64,000 bases of DNA, taken from positions 124,001 to 188,000 of the forward strand of contig NZ_VDFU01000006.1 of assembly GCF_006152115.1 (NCBI RefSeq), in the 5' to 3' direction. The position numbers and the translations under genes were made by a program. Of this stretch, positions 27,482 to 36,962 are shown in pieces; the first letter of the stretch is position 1, and each line of letters opens with the position of its first letter. The notes under the pieces are model-generated. The model made no database searches and was not told the DNA's origin. It saw only the letters and a list, made by a program, of their open reading frames with translations. The stretch is from Rubellimicrobium rubrum (GTDB lineage: Bacteria > Pseudomonadota > Alphaproteobacteria > Rhodobacterales > Rhodobacteraceae).

Positions 27482-27832
27482 ATGCCGACCGTCACCCGCC
27501 TGGGCACGCCCGGAGCCGAGCCGAACGCCGCCGACCTCGAAGGCTGGGTCAAGGTCGAGGGGCATCCCACGATGAAGACCTGGGTCCAGCACGCTGCCGC
27601 CGACGGCACAATGATCTCGGGCACCTGGGAGGCGACACCGGGCTCTTGGCACGCCACCTTCGTGTACTATGAGTTCGCGCACATCATGGAGGGCCGCGTG
27701 ACCATCACCGAGGACGGTGGCGAGCCGGTGACTTTCGGTCCCGGTGACGCGCTGGCGGTCGAGGCCGGGTTCAAGGGGGTCTGGCGGGTCGAGGAACCGG
27801 TGCGAAAGCACTTTGCGATCCGGCTCAAGTAG
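27482..27832 (+). CDS. Cupin domain protein (DUF861-like)
   Basis: A 116-residue single-domain cupin. The sequence GTWEATPGSWHATFVYYEFAHIMEGRVTITEDGG fits the Cupin_3/DUF861 family. It is divergent from uxuA and may share its regulation. Members of this family are small sugar- or ureido-acid binding proteins or isomerases, and no specific role can be assigned. ATG at 27482 has GGAG upstream. The frame opens further out but overlaps the uxuA promoter. Confidence 0.82.
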   Translation: MPTVTRLGTPGAEPNAADLEGWVKVEGHPTMKTWVQHAAADGTMISGTWEATPGSWHATFVYYEFAHIMEGRVTITEDGGEPVTFGPGDALAVEAGFKGVWRVEEPVRKHFAIRLK

Positions 27833-27838
27833 CCCGGT

Positions 27839-28585
27839 TCAGCCAAGCGCGTCCCCCGGCCTGAGCGGGACGCGCCCGGCTTCGGTCAGCAACCAGACGT
27901 CACGTCCGTCGATGAGCGCTGGGACGAGGGGACGTCCGTAACCTGCGCCTGCGTCGAGGTTCACCCGGTTGCCGTAATGGGCCGGTTCCTCGAGTGCGGT
28001 GTGACCATGGACGACAAGCAGACCATGATCGCTGTCGTCGTCCAGCCAGCCTTTTCGGATCCACATGAGATCTGTCGGCGCCTGCGCCACGAGCGGCACG
28101 CCCGGCCGAATGCCTGCGTGGACGAACACGGCCTGATCCGTCCGGTGGAGAAGGGGAAGGTTGTCGAGGAACACGCGATGCGCGACCGGTACCCTGGCCC
28201 GTGCCTCGGCCCAGATATCCGCAAGTGCGCGATCGTCCGGAACTTCCACGCCATAGCTTTCCAGCGTCTCGCGCCCGCCCAGGCGGTCGTGCAGCCAGGT
28301 GTAGGCCGGGTTCAGGCCAGGGTCGCGGGCCAGAGGATCATCAAGGAACAGCCGGAACATGAAATCGTGATTGCCCCGGATCGTTATCCAGCGACCGCCC
28401 GACACCGGACCGCGCCGAAGATACTCGACGACCTCCGCGCTGGCCGGTCCCCTGTCCGTCAGGTCGCCCAGGTGGACGATGGGCGCATCCTCTTCCGCCT
28501 GCGCCTGGTCGTCGGCAATCAGGGCGTGGGCGCGCCGGAGCTGGTCGATCTGGCCGTGGATGTCGCCAAGGACATAGGTCCGCAA
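27839..28585 (-). CDS. Metallophosphoesterase of the serine/threonine phosphatase family
   Basis: A 248-residue calcineurin-like phosphatase. The metal-binding blocks are all present: GDIHGQ near the start, GDLTDRGPAS, GNHDF, and a C-terminal GHTALE. The only workable start is TTG at 28585, two bases after the stop of the Anbu gene (TGACTTG), which implies translational re-initiation. The substrate could be a phosphoprotein or a dinucleoside polyphosphate. Joint expression with a protease-like gene is notable. Confidence 0.82.
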   Translation of the reverse strand: MRTYVLGDIHGQIDQLRRAHALIADDQAQAEEDAPIVHLGDLTDRGPASAEVVEYLRRGPVSGGRWITIRGNHDFMFRLFLDDPLARDPGLNPAYTWLHDRLGGRETLESYGVEVPDDRALADIWAEARARVPVAHRVFLDNLPLLHRTDQAVFVHAGIRPGVPLVAQAPTDLMWIRKGWLDDDSDHGLLVVHGHTALEEPAHYGNRVNLDAGAGYGRPLVPALIDGRDVWLLTEAGRVPLRPGDALG

Positions 28586-28586
28586 G

Positions 28587-29318
28587 TCAGAACACGAGAT
28601 CTGGAAGGGAATCGAACGCCTGCTTGAGCGCGTCGCCCCAGCCGTGGCTGATGGTCTGGAAATAGGCGTCGTTACCCCGGATGCGTCGGCTGATGCCTTT
28701 GCGCAGCGTGTCCCGTTCATAGACCTGCAAGTCCAGCGGCAGGCCCACGGACAGGTTGGCTTTGATGGTGGAATCAAAGCTGACCAGAAGCAGTTTCACG
28801 GCCGCCTCAAAGCTCATGTCGGGGTCGAAGGCCCGCACGAGGATGGGGCGACCGTACTTGAATTCCCCGATCTGGAGAAAAGGGGTATCCTCGCCCGCTT
28901 CGATGAAGTTACCCTCGGGATAGATGAGAAACAGTCGCGGCTCGGCTCCCTTGACCTGTCCGCCGACGATGATGGTGGCGTTGAAATGGCTTTCTGCCCT
29001 TTCGCCGTTCTCGCCGTTCTGCGCGATCACCTCCTTGAGGATGTTGCCCACGTATTTAGCGACCTGGAACATCGAAGGGAGCTGAAGGATGGCGGGGTGC
29101 CGCTCGGAAGGTGCGCGGTTCCGTTCGTCGATGAGCGACACGACAGCCTGCGTGGTGGCGAGGTTGCCTGCGGTCATGATCGTGATGACCGTTTCGCCTT
29201 CGTCCACCCACGTGAACATCTTGCGATAGGTCGAGATGTTGTCGAGCCCCGCGTTCGTGCGCGTGTCCGACATGAACACGAGCCCGCGGCCAAGTCTGAG
29301 CCCCACGCAGTAGGTCAT
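28587..29318 (-). CDS. Anbu-type proteasome-related subunit
   Basis: A 243-residue protein of the proteasome-type protease family. After removal of the first Met, Thr2 would be the N-terminal nucleophile (MTYCVGLRLGRGLVFMSDTRTNAG), and DNISTYRKM is typical. Anbu assemblies are ancestral relatives of HslV and the 20S proteasome. ATG at 29318 has a strong GAGGAGG. The usual Anbu partners, an alpha-E protein, an ATP-grasp protein and a transglutaminase-like protein, are not nearby; a metallophosphoesterase follows instead. Confidence 0.87.
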   Translation of the reverse strand: MTYCVGLRLGRGLVFMSDTRTNAGLDNISTYRKMFTWVDEGETVITIMTAGNLATTQAVVSLIDERNRAPSERHPAILQLPSMFQVAKYVGNILKEVIAQNGENGERAESHFNATIIVGGQVKGAEPRLFLIYPEGNFIEAGEDTPFLQIGEFKYGRPILVRAFDPDMSFEAAVKLLLVSFDSTIKANLSVGLPLDLQVYERDTLRKGISRRIRGNDAYFQTISHGWGDALKQAFDSLPDLVF

Positions 29319-29555
29319 GACGCCTCCTCGGGACGCGTTGCAGCGCCCCATGTCGAAAGTCACCGTCGGCCGTTCGCCGCCCGCTCCGGTCCGGCGCGTG
29401 ATACAGGAGTGCCTTCCCCATAGTCGAGACCCGTTGCAAGGCACACGCGGCGATTGCATCACAATCTCCGTTCAGGGTGTCTTGGCCGCCCGATCGTCGA
29501 TGCGGCGCGAGGCTGGCGAGCTTGGTCTGACAGTGGCCTTGGCTCGCGGCTGGGA

Positions 29556-32500
29556 TCAGTGGAAATCCCGGCTCTTGGGAATGATCCTGGCATCGCGCGG
29601 ATGAGCGTGAGTCGGGCTCCGGACGCTGCCCTGCACCGGGCGCACGACCTCGTCCGCACGGCTGAGGGCGGGTGAAAATCCTTCGGGCGCCAAGCGCAAA
29701 AGGGCATCCGTGCGGTCGATGAGACGCTCGGCTACGACATGCACGATCTCCACCTCGCGCTGGACATGACCTTCGACCACGAGCAGGCGGGCCTGCATGA
29801 CCACTTTGCGGTAGGTCTCCATCACCTTGGGCCAGACCACGAGGTTGGCCGTGCCGGTCTCGTCCTCAAGGGTGATGAAGCACACGCCCTTGGCCGATCC
29901 AGGCCTTTGGCGCACAAGGACCAGCCCGGCAAGCCTGACCCGCTGGAACGGACGCGTCCCGGCCAGGTCGGCTGCCGTGATGTAGCCTTGTGCCCTGAGG
30001 GAACGACGCAAGAAGGTCATGGGATGCGCCTTGAGCGACAGGCGCAGGGTCTGGTAGTCGGCCACGACCTGCTCGGGCAGGGGCATGGCCGGGAGCGGGA
30101 CCGTGGGCTCGGTCCCCTCGTCGGGCTTGCCTTCGAACAACGGCAGGTCGGGGGCGTCGCGGAGGGCGCCCGCTTCCCACAGTGCTTGGCGCCGGTCGAT
30201 GAACAGCGAACGCATGGCATCGGCCTCGGCCAGCCGCCTGACCCAAGCGGCCGAAAGTCCGGCGCGACGCTGAAGATCGGGGATGTCGCGGAAGGGCTCG
30301 TCACGGGCTGAAAGGAGACGCGTCGCGGCGGCTTGGGGCAGGCCTGATATGGTGCGAAGCCCCAGCCGCACCGCCATGCTGTCGCGCCCGTCTGGCACGA
30401 GCGTCGTGTCCCACTCGGACAGGTTCACGTCCGGGGGGCGCACCTCGACTCCATGATCCCGCATGTCGCGGACAATCTGGGCCGGAGCGTAGAATCCCAT
30501 AGGCTGCGAGTTGAGGAGCGCCGCCCCGAAGGCTGCCGGGACATGGCACTTGAGCCAGGACGACACATAAACAAGGAGTGCGAAGCTCGCTGCGTGGCTT
30601 TCGGGAAAGCCGTACTCGCCAAAGCCCTTGATCTGATCGAAGCAGCGTTTCGCAAAGTCCGGGTCGTAGCCGCGCTCCACCATGCGGCCGACCATCTTGT
30701 CCTGCAGCCGGTCGATCTGCCCGCGCGACCGAAAGGTCGCCATGGCCTTGCGCAACTCATTGGCCTCGGTAGGCGTGAAGCGGGCGGCTTCGATGGCGAT
30801 CTTCATAGCCTGTTCCTGGAAGATCGGCACGCCCAGCGTGCGACCCAGGATCTGCTTCAGTTCTGCCGGATCATGGGGCGGAGCGGGTGACGGATACTCG
30901 ACCGGCTCGCGTCCGTCGCGGCGACGCAGATACGGGTGTACCATATCGCCCTGGATGGGCCCGGGGCGGACGATTGCGACCTCGATGACGAGGTCGTAGA
31001 ATGTGCGCGGGCGCAGGCGCGGCAGCATGTTCATCTGCGCGCGGCTTTCCACCTGGAACACGCCGATGGAGTCGCCCTTGGACAGCATGGCATAGACGCG
31101 CGGATCCTCCTGCGGGATAGAAGCCAGGTCGTGCCGCACGCCGTGATGCGCCGCCACGAGGTCGAGCGCCTTTCGGATGCAGGTGAGCATCCCCAGCGCC
31201 AGGATATCGACCTTGAGGATGCCCAGCGTGTCGATGTCGTCCTTGTCCCATTCGATGAAGCTGCGGTCGGGCATGGCGCCGTTGCCGATGGGCACGGTTT
31301 CGATCAGCGGGCGTTCGGTCAGGATGAACCCGCCCACATGCTGGCTGAGGTGGCGGGGCATGCCGATCAGTTCGGACGCCAGCTTCACCGCACGGCGCAG
31401 GACAGGGTCCGACAGGTCGAGCCCGACCTCCTTCACGTTCCGCTCGGCGACCTCGCTGCCCCAGGACCCCCAGACCGTCTTGGCGAGGGCTCCGGTCACG
31501 TCCTCGGACAGCCCCATGACCTTGCCGACCTCGCGGATCGCCGACCGCGGACGGTAGTGGATCACGGTCGCGCAAAGGCCCGCGCGGTCGCGACCGTACT
31601 TGCCGTAGATGTGCTGGATCACCTCTTCGCGCCGCTCGTGCTCGAAGTCGACGTCGATGTCGGGTGGCTCCTTCCGTTCCTCGGAAATGAAGCGCTCGAA
31701 AAGAAGCTGGTGCGCGGCCGGGTCCACGGCGGTGATGCCGAGGACATAGCAGACGGCCGAGTTCGCCGCCGAGCCCCGGCCCTGGCATAGGATAGGCGTC
31801 CAGGGGTCCCCGGAGCCGTCGCCCTCGCGCGCGAAGCGAATGATGTCGTGGATCGTCAGGAAGTACCGCGCGATGTCGAGCTTCGCGATCATCGCCAGTT
31901 CCTTGCGGAGCGTGGCCTTCACGGCGACGGGCACGCCCCCCGAGTAGCGGCGGCCCGCGCTGTCCCAAGTGAGGCGCTCCAGATGCTCCTGCGGGGTGCA
32001 GCCCTCGGGGATCACCTCGCGCGGGTATTCATAGGCCAGTTCGGACAGCGAGAAATTGCACGCATCGGCCACCTCGCGCGTGGATCGGATCGCGTTCGGC
32101 CACTCGGCAAAGAGGCGGACCATCTCGGCGGGCGATTTCAGGTGCCGCTCGGCATTGGGCTCCAGCAGGAACCCGGCCTCGGCCAGCCTGACCTTCTCGC
32201 GGATGCAGGTCATGACATCCTGCAAGGGACGGCGGGCGGCCTCGTGATAAAGCACGTCGTTGGTGGCGAGGATGGACAATCCTAGCCGCGCCGCGATCCG
32301 GTCCAGCGCATTGATCCGCGCGCGGTCGTCGCCCCGGTACAGGTAGCTCACCGCGACGTGTCTGAGCGTGGAAAGCTTGCGTGCCAAGCTGCGGAGCTTC
32401 TGCGGAAATCCTTCCAAGGCGTCCGGTGGAAACAGGATGAGCTGGAGGCCGTCCGCATGGGCCGCGAGATCGTCCAAGGCGAGATCGCAGATCCCCTTGG

Positions 32501-32888
32501 CCTGCCATTCGCCATGGAGATCGCGCATCTTGCCCTTGGAAAGGAGGCGCGACAGTTGTCCGTACGCTTCCCGGTCGCGGGGGTAGGCCAGGAACTCCTC
32601 CCCGGTCACGAGGACGAGGCGGCAGCCGATCACGGGACGAAGGTTGGCCGACCGTGCCTCTGCATGAATTCGGACCACGCCGGCCAGGGTATTGCGATCG
32701 GCCACCCCCAAGGCATCGTAGCCCAGGGACCACGCCGTGGTGACAAGGTCCACGGCATCCGAAGCTCCGCGCAGGAAGGAAAAGCAGGTGGCGAGCCCCA
32801 GTTCCACGAAGGGCGCGCGGGAGTTCGGAGCGAAATTGTTCTCCTCCGACAGGGTCCGCTTGGGGTGCTGGTGGTCGTTCTCGGGCAT
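29556..32888 (-). CDS. dnaE2: Error-prone DNA polymerase DnaE2
   Basis: A 1110-residue C-family polymerase, the catalytic part of the SOS mutasome. It shows an N-terminal PHP domain beginning ELGLATCFSFLRGASDAVDLV, the palm with PDIDVDFEHERREEVIQH carrying the catalytic aspartates, and a C-terminal OB domain. It lies 24 bases after imuB and is the last gene of imuA-imuB-dnaE2. It replicates past DNA lesions at the price of mutations. The operon has a LexA box upstream of imuA. Confidence 0.96.
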   Translation of the reverse strand: MPENDHQHPKRTLSEENNFAPNSRAPFVELGLATCFSFLRGASDAVDLVTTAWSLGYDALGVADRNTLAGVVRIHAEARSANLRPVIGCRLVLVTGEEFLAYPRDREAYGQLSRLLSKGKMRDLHGEWQAKGICDLALDDLAAHADGLQLILFPPDALEGFPQKLRSLARKLSTLRHVAVSYLYRGDDRARINALDRIAARLGLSILATNDVLYHEAARRPLQDVMTCIREKVRLAEAGFLLEPNAERHLKSPAEMVRLFAEWPNAIRSTREVADACNFSLSELAYEYPREVIPEGCTPQEHLERLTWDSAGRRYSGGVPVAVKATLRKELAMIAKLDIARYFLTIHDIIRFAREGDGSGDPWTPILCQGRGSAANSAVCYVLGITAVDPAAHQLLFERFISEERKEPPDIDVDFEHERREEVIQHIYGKYGRDRAGLCATVIHYRPRSAIREVGKVMGLSEDVTGALAKTVWGSWGSEVAERNVKEVGLDLSDPVLRRAVKLASELIGMPRHLSQHVGGFILTERPLIETVPIGNGAMPDRSFIEWDKDDIDTLGILKVDILALGMLTCIRKALDLVAAHHGVRHDLASIPQEDPRVYAMLSKGDSIGVFQVESRAQMNMLPRLRPRTFYDLVIEVAIVRPGPIQGDMVHPYLRRRDGREPVEYPSPAPPHDPAELKQILGRTLGVPIFQEQAMKIAIEAARFTPTEANELRKAMATFRSRGQIDRLQDKMVGRMVERGYDPDFAKRCFDQIKGFGEYGFPESHAASFALLVYVSSWLKCHVPAAFGAALLNSQPMGFYAPAQIVRDMRDHGVEVRPPDVNLSEWDTTLVPDGRDSMAVRLGLRTISGLPQAAATRLLSARDEPFRDIPDLQRRAGLSAAWVRRLAEADAMRSLFIDRRQALWEAGALRDAPDLPLFEGKPDEGTEPTVPLPAMPLPEQVVADYQTLRLSLKAHPMTFLRRSLRAQGYITAADLAGTRPFQRVRLAGLVLVRQRPGSAKGVCFITLEDETGTANLVVWPKVMETYRKVVMQARLLVVEGHVQREVEIVHVVAERLIDRTDALLRLAPEGFSPALSRADEVVRPVQGSVRSPTHAHPRDARIIPKSRDFH

Positions 32889-32912
32889 CGGGCGGTCAGG
32901 CGTCAGGGCCTC

Positions 32913-34619
32913 TCATCCGAAGGCCCCCTGCACGTACCAGCGCGGCTCGGCCCCGCGCCCATCGCCCAGGAGCCCCTCGCGGAAAAGCCAGAAGCGACGT
33001 CCTTCGTGATCCTCGACGCGGTAGTAATCGCGCAGGCGCGTGCCGGGACGGTCGCGCCACCATTCCGGAGCGATCCTTTCCGGCCCTGCAAAACGCGTGA
33101 CACGATGGGTCACGCGCCGCCAGATGAACTGCGCGGGCGGGCCCTCGGGAACGGCATAAAGGACGCGTACCTCCTCGGGCGGGTCGAAAAGGCGCAGGGG
33201 ACGCGGCGCCTGAGGTACTGGCGGGGCGGGAGGGCTCGGATCAAGGGCGGGCACCCAGGCCTCGCGTCGCTCGGGAACGTGACTCTCGCGGAAGGCCGGA
33301 CGGGAGAGTGCGCGGGGGCCGAACCGCACGCCCAGGCGGTCCACGAGGCGCGCGAGGTCCTCGCCTTCGTCGCGCTGCCCATCCAGGCTGGGCTGCCGCG
33401 CGCTCAGGGGCTCCGCCAGCGTCGCCCCCAGCGTCACGAGGTCGAAGCCGAAGCCGGGATCCAGCGTCTCAAGCCGTCCTTCGAAAAGCCGGACCAGGTG
33501 CCTGGGGTCGCGGGTCGCGCGGGCCGTCGCTGCCTCGACGCCCGACACGGCGCCATCGCTGCGGAACACGGTAAGGGCAAGGCGGCGCGCGCCGAACCCC
33601 TTGGCGGCCAGCATGGAGCAGAGTTCCCCCGCCAGTGAGGGCAGGAGCGGCGTCGGGTCCAGCACGGGCTCCGAAAGGGCCGCACGGGCCAGGAACCGGG
33701 GCGGCTCGTCGGGGCAGGGCAGCGGCTCGGGAACACGCCCCATCATCTGGTCGAGCCGAAGGAGCGGGTTGTCCTTCGGCTCCGCTCGCGCAAAGCGTCG
33801 CGCGAGCGGCAGGCGCGGCACGACCGCGAGGTCGCCCACGGTCCTGAGGCCCAGGCGACGGAGGAGGAGCGCTGTCTCCTCTCGGATGCGGAGCGCCCGG
33901 ACAGGGAGCAGTGCCACGCGGGCGGCAAGGTCGGACGCCCCACAGACCTCCCGGCCCGAACCAAAGCGTGCGAGCGCCCAAGCCGCCCCCCGGGTCGGCG
34001 CAATGGCAAGGTGGACGGAAAGGCCCATTCGCCCTAGCCGGGCCTCGATCTCCCGCAGGAGCGCTGGTTCCCCATCCCAGAGATGGGTGGAGCCTGTCAC
34101 GTCCATGGCGATCCCGGTTCTCTCGGGCGTAGTCCATGGGCACCAGCGGCGCGACCAGAGCGCAAGGTCGAGAAGGGCGGCTCTGTCGCCGCGGGGGTCG
34201 GCCTCCTCGGCGCGAAGGTCGGAACAGACCGCCCGGGCATCGACCATGCGCAGGCCAGGGTGAACGCCCGCCGCCTCTGCGGCGGGGTTGGCGGCATGGA
34301 CGACCGGACCGTGAGGACCCTCCACCATGAGGGCGAAGGGAGCGTCCGCCGGCACAGCGGCTCCGCGACGCGTCTTGAGGGCCATTCGCCTTTCCACCGC
34401 GAAACGAGGCAGATGCAAGGAGAGGAGACGCCGTCCGGTGGCATCGGCCGGACCCCTGGGCTCAGGATGTTCGGGTTCGGGCGGACTCGTGGGGTTTCCC
34501 AGGGCGAAAGAACCGGGGCGGTCATGGGCCCTCTCCGGGCCGGCGATCCTGTCCGGAGACACCCGGTGCCCAGACGGAGGACGAGGCTGGCCGGTCCCGC
34601 TCATCATGGCCGCACCCAT
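32913..34619 (-). CDS. imuB: ImuB, inactive Y-family polymerase-like mutasome hub
   Basis: A Y-family-like protein of up to 568 residues that links DnaE2 to the beta clamp. The Y-family core begins near RRLLSLHLPRFAVERR. At that point the first catalytic acid of true DinB enzymes is missing, as expected for ImuB. The start is uncertain: ATGs at 34619 and 34607/34604 are candidates, and about 60 N-terminal residues are Pro/Arg-rich and may not all be translated. It follows imuA by about 18 bases. Confidence 0.92.
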   Translation of the reverse strand: MGAAMMSGTGQPRPPSGHRVSPDRIAGPERAHDRPGSFALGNPTSPPEPEHPEPRGPADATGRRLLSLHLPRFAVERRMALKTRRGAAVPADAPFALMVEGPHGPVVHAANPAAEAAGVHPGLRMVDARAVCSDLRAEEADPRGDRAALLDLALWSRRWCPWTTPERTGIAMDVTGSTHLWDGEPALLREIEARLGRMGLSVHLAIAPTRGAAWALARFGSGREVCGASDLAARVALLPVRALRIREETALLLRRLGLRTVGDLAVVPRLPLARRFARAEPKDNPLLRLDQMMGRVPEPLPCPDEPPRFLARAALSEPVLDPTPLLPSLAGELCSMLAAKGFGARRLALTVFRSDGAVSGVEAATARATRDPRHLVRLFEGRLETLDPGFGFDLVTLGATLAEPLSARQPSLDGQRDEGEDLARLVDRLGVRFGPRALSRPAFRESHVPERREAWVPALDPSPPAPPVPQAPRPLRLFDPPEEVRVLYAVPEGPPAQFIWRRVTHRVTRFAGPERIAPEWWRDRPGTRLRDYYRVEDHEGRRFWLFREGLLGDGRGAEPRWYVQGAFG

Positions 34620-34637
34620 CCGGCGTTCATTGCCCTC

Positions 34638-35303
34638 CTATCCCAGGGCGCGCAGGGGCGGTGCCGGGTCGGGTGCGGGGATGTGATGCCCCATGACGAG
34701 CCGTCCGTTCGCCGTGTCATGGCGCGCCACCCAGCGTCCGGGCATCCGACCTCTGGCACGGAACAACTCGGCCTGCCAGATCGGAGCCCCGGGCGCGCGC
34801 AAGTCGTCCGGCATGGGAGGAGAGGGCAGTGCGCTCACATGCCACCGCTCTCGCGCGGCGCTGAGATCCGTACGTGCAGCCCGGCGGAACAGCCAAGCCT
34901 GCATCCCGGATCGTTCCGAGCGAAGCGCCAGCCGCTTGGTCGCCGTGAAGTCCAATGCGGGCGGGTCGCCCCAGACCTCTCCGATTACATGGGCCAGGGC
35001 CGGGCAGCCCAGCGCCTCCTCCATGGCCCAAAGGACGTCGGCCGCACGCCTTACCTCCAGATACAGCAGGTCCACCGGGCGTCCGAGCAAAAAGGCCAGC
35101 CCCGTTGCATGAGGTCGGCCACCCTCGTGCCGCGACAGCCGGTCTTGCACCCAAAAGATCGGGCCGCGCGCTTTGGGCGTTATCTGCGCAAGCACGAAGC
35201 CTGTGGCTGCTCCATCGGTCGCTGTCGGAGAGAACACCTCGCACAAGGTGGGGAATCGGTCGGCCATCGAATCGGGAGCAGCGAGTGGATTGACGCACTT
35301 CAC
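34638..35303 (-). CDS. imuA: ImuA mutasome accessory protein
   Basis: A 221-residue protein of the alphaproteobacterial ImuA family, which resembles RecA and helps the DnaE2/ImuB mutasome. The Walker-type loop is degraded, but the strand order with FVLAQITPKARGPIFWVQDRL and the VDLLYLEVRRAADVLWAMEEAL helix is characteristic. It starts with GTG at 35303 preceded by GAGG. A perfect LexA box lies 20 bases upstream, so it leads a DNA-damage-inducible operon. Confidence 0.88.
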   Translation of the reverse strand: MKCVNPLAAPDSMADRFPTLCEVFSPTATDGAATGFVLAQITPKARGPIFWVQDRLSRHEGGRPHATGLAFLLGRPVDLLYLEVRRAADVLWAMEEALGCPALAHVIGEVWGDPPALDFTATKRLALRSERSGMQAWLFRRAARTDLSAARERWHVSALPSPPMPDDLRAPGAPIWQAELFRARGRMPGRWVARHDTANGRLVMGHHIPAPDPAPPLRALG

Positions 35304-35322
35304 GGAAACCTCTCGGGCGTGT

Positions 35323-35337
35323 GTTCTTGGTTTGTTC
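35323..35337. promoter_or_regulatory. LexA (SOS) box of the imuA operon
   Basis: GTTC, seven bases, GTTC. This is exactly the direct-repeat LexA site of alphaproteobacteria. It lies 20 bases upstream of the GTG start of imuA, where bound repressor would block the promoter. Confidence 0.9.
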
Positions 35338-35419
35338 TAGGCCGAGTCGTTTCCGTCGTCAAACGCTGCGCGCTTATTATTCCGAAGAAGCGGTTCAGAA
35401 GCAGCAGGTTGTTGAAAGC

Positions 35420-36676
35420 TCAGGCGCCCAAAGCCTCGTCGGTCGCGGCGATGAGGGCCAGCGCCGCCGCTCCTTGCGCCCAGACGAGGTCACCCCAGGC
35501 ATGGACCTCCACCCGGACCGGCAGACGCCCGGCCGGCAAGACGAGGCGCTGCATCTCGGCCAGTACCTCGTCGGCGTAGAGGAAATCGTAGCGCATCCGC
35601 TCCCCCGACAGGATCACGAGTCCGGGGTCGAACATCTGCACGAGGTTGGCCAGCCCCAACGCAAGATAGCGACCGGCACGGGCAAAGATCTCGCGCGCGG
35701 CCTCGTGGCCGGACTTGGCTTCGCTGAACAGCGTCTCGAGCATGGACCGAGGGCTTTGTGACTGACGGGGATCGCGGCCCAGGGCTGTCGCAGCCTCTCG
35801 TGCCAGGGCATAATCGGCCAGGTAGGCTTCAAGGCAGCCCCGCTGGCCGCAGCGGCAGAGCGCGCCATCAAGCCTGACCTTGGTATGGCCGATCTCCAAC
35901 CCCATGCCGCCCGCGCCGCGAAACAGGCGCCCACCCTGGACCAGACCCATGCCGACGCCGTGCTCGATGGTCACGACCGCGAAATCGGAAAGGGCTCGTC
36001 CCGCGCCGAACCACAGCTCCGCCAGAGTGAGCAAGTTGGAGTCATTGTCAATCTGCACCGGCACCCCGAACCGTGCGACGCAGGCTTCCCGAAGGGCGAT
36101 GCCGGTCCCTTCCAGCAAAGGTGACCAAGCGACCTGTCCCGCGTGATGCTCGACGAGGCCCGGCAGCCCGATCCCCAGCGCCGCTGCCGTTCGGCCGGGA
36201 GCACGGCTTCGCAGGTCCGCGACCAAGGCCTCCACCTCGTCCAGAAGCTCGTCTAGAGGGCGCCGGCCGGGCGAGGCGGCGCGGGCGGCATCGGCCAAGA
36301 TGCGACCCCCGAAATCGGCCAGGACCGCCGTATGCCGTTCGTCCCCGAGCTTCACGCCGATGACGCAGCGCCCCTCGGGCACGATCTCGAGAGCGACCGG
36401 CGGGCGGCCACGCGTCGCCTCGCGGCCATCCAGGGAGGCGCCGTCCACTTCGCGCAGGAGGCCCAGGGCAATCAGTTCGGCTGTGGTGGCCGTGACCGAT
36501 GCGGCGCTGATCCCAAGGGCGCGCGCCACGTCGGCCCGCGCTGCCCGGCCCTGAGCCCGGACGTGATCGAAGACCTGTCGGCGTAACGGGGTCTGGATGC
36601 GGGAGAGGGCCGGCATCACGGGACCAACCCCTTGGGGGCCGTCGCGCAGGACAACCGGGTCAGCAGGCTCAAACAT
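35420..36676 (-). CDS. xylR: ROK-family repressor of the xylose operon
   Basis: A protein of up to 418 residues. The N-terminal winged helix shows TPLRRQVFDHVRAQGRAARADVARALGIS. The ROK sugar-kinase-like domain follows, with GIGLPGLVEH and the zinc motif in GALCRCGQRGCLEAY. It is divergent from xylF, the usual place of the alphaproteobacterial ROK-type XylR, so repression relieved by xylose is inferred. Several in-frame starts exist near 36676 and 36616. There is no relation to the AraC-type XylR of E. coli. Confidence 0.88.
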   Translation of the reverse strand: MFEPADPVVLRDGPQGVGPVMPALSRIQTPLRRQVFDHVRAQGRAARADVARALGISAASVTATTAELIALGLLREVDGASLDGREATRGRPPVALEIVPEGRCVIGVKLGDERHTAVLADFGGRILADAARAASPGRRPLDELLDEVEALVADLRSRAPGRTAAALGIGLPGLVEHHAGQVAWSPLLEGTGIALREACVARFGVPVQIDNDSNLLTLAELWFGAGRALSDFAVVTIEHGVGMGLVQGGRLFRGAGGMGLEIGHTKVRLDGALCRCGQRGCLEAYLADYALAREAATALGRDPRQSQSPRSMLETLFSEAKSGHEAAREIFARAGRYLALGLANLVQMFDPGLVILSGERMRYDFLYADEVLAEMQRLVLPAGRLPVRVEVHAWGDLVWAQGAAALALIAATDEALGA

Positions 36677-36794
36677 CCTTCAGTGTCCGAAACATTTCCC
36701 TACCATCCGGCCCAAGCAGCCGAAAGCTGCCATAAAGATCACCAGAATGACAGGAAAAAAGCTGCTGTATAGGCGAAGATGGCTGATATTTCCT

Positions 36795-36824
36795 TTGACA
36801 AGCGAAGTTAAGATTGGGCATTCT
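36795..36824 (+). promoter_or_regulatory. Candidate promoter of the xylF operon
   Basis: A perfect TTGACA (36795-36800) is followed after 18 bases by CATTCT, a weak -10. The region around it is AT-rich compared with the rest. The ROK operator should overlap here, but no clear dyad was identified. Confidence 0.4.
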
Positions 36825-36962
36825 CCGCGAAAAAGAACGAGTCCCATCTAAGGCGATGTCCATTGGACGTGTCCGTCGAGGTGGGATCGGCACCTGAACA
36901 ACCCCTTCGGGCGGACGACGCTCGACCGGGTGAACTGAACGACCAACACAAGGGAGAGATCG

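Noticed and set aside
34083-35579. 498-codon plus-strand frame across imuB and imuA
   Set aside because: The minus-strand genes are recognised and carry a LexA box; this is an antisense shadow.
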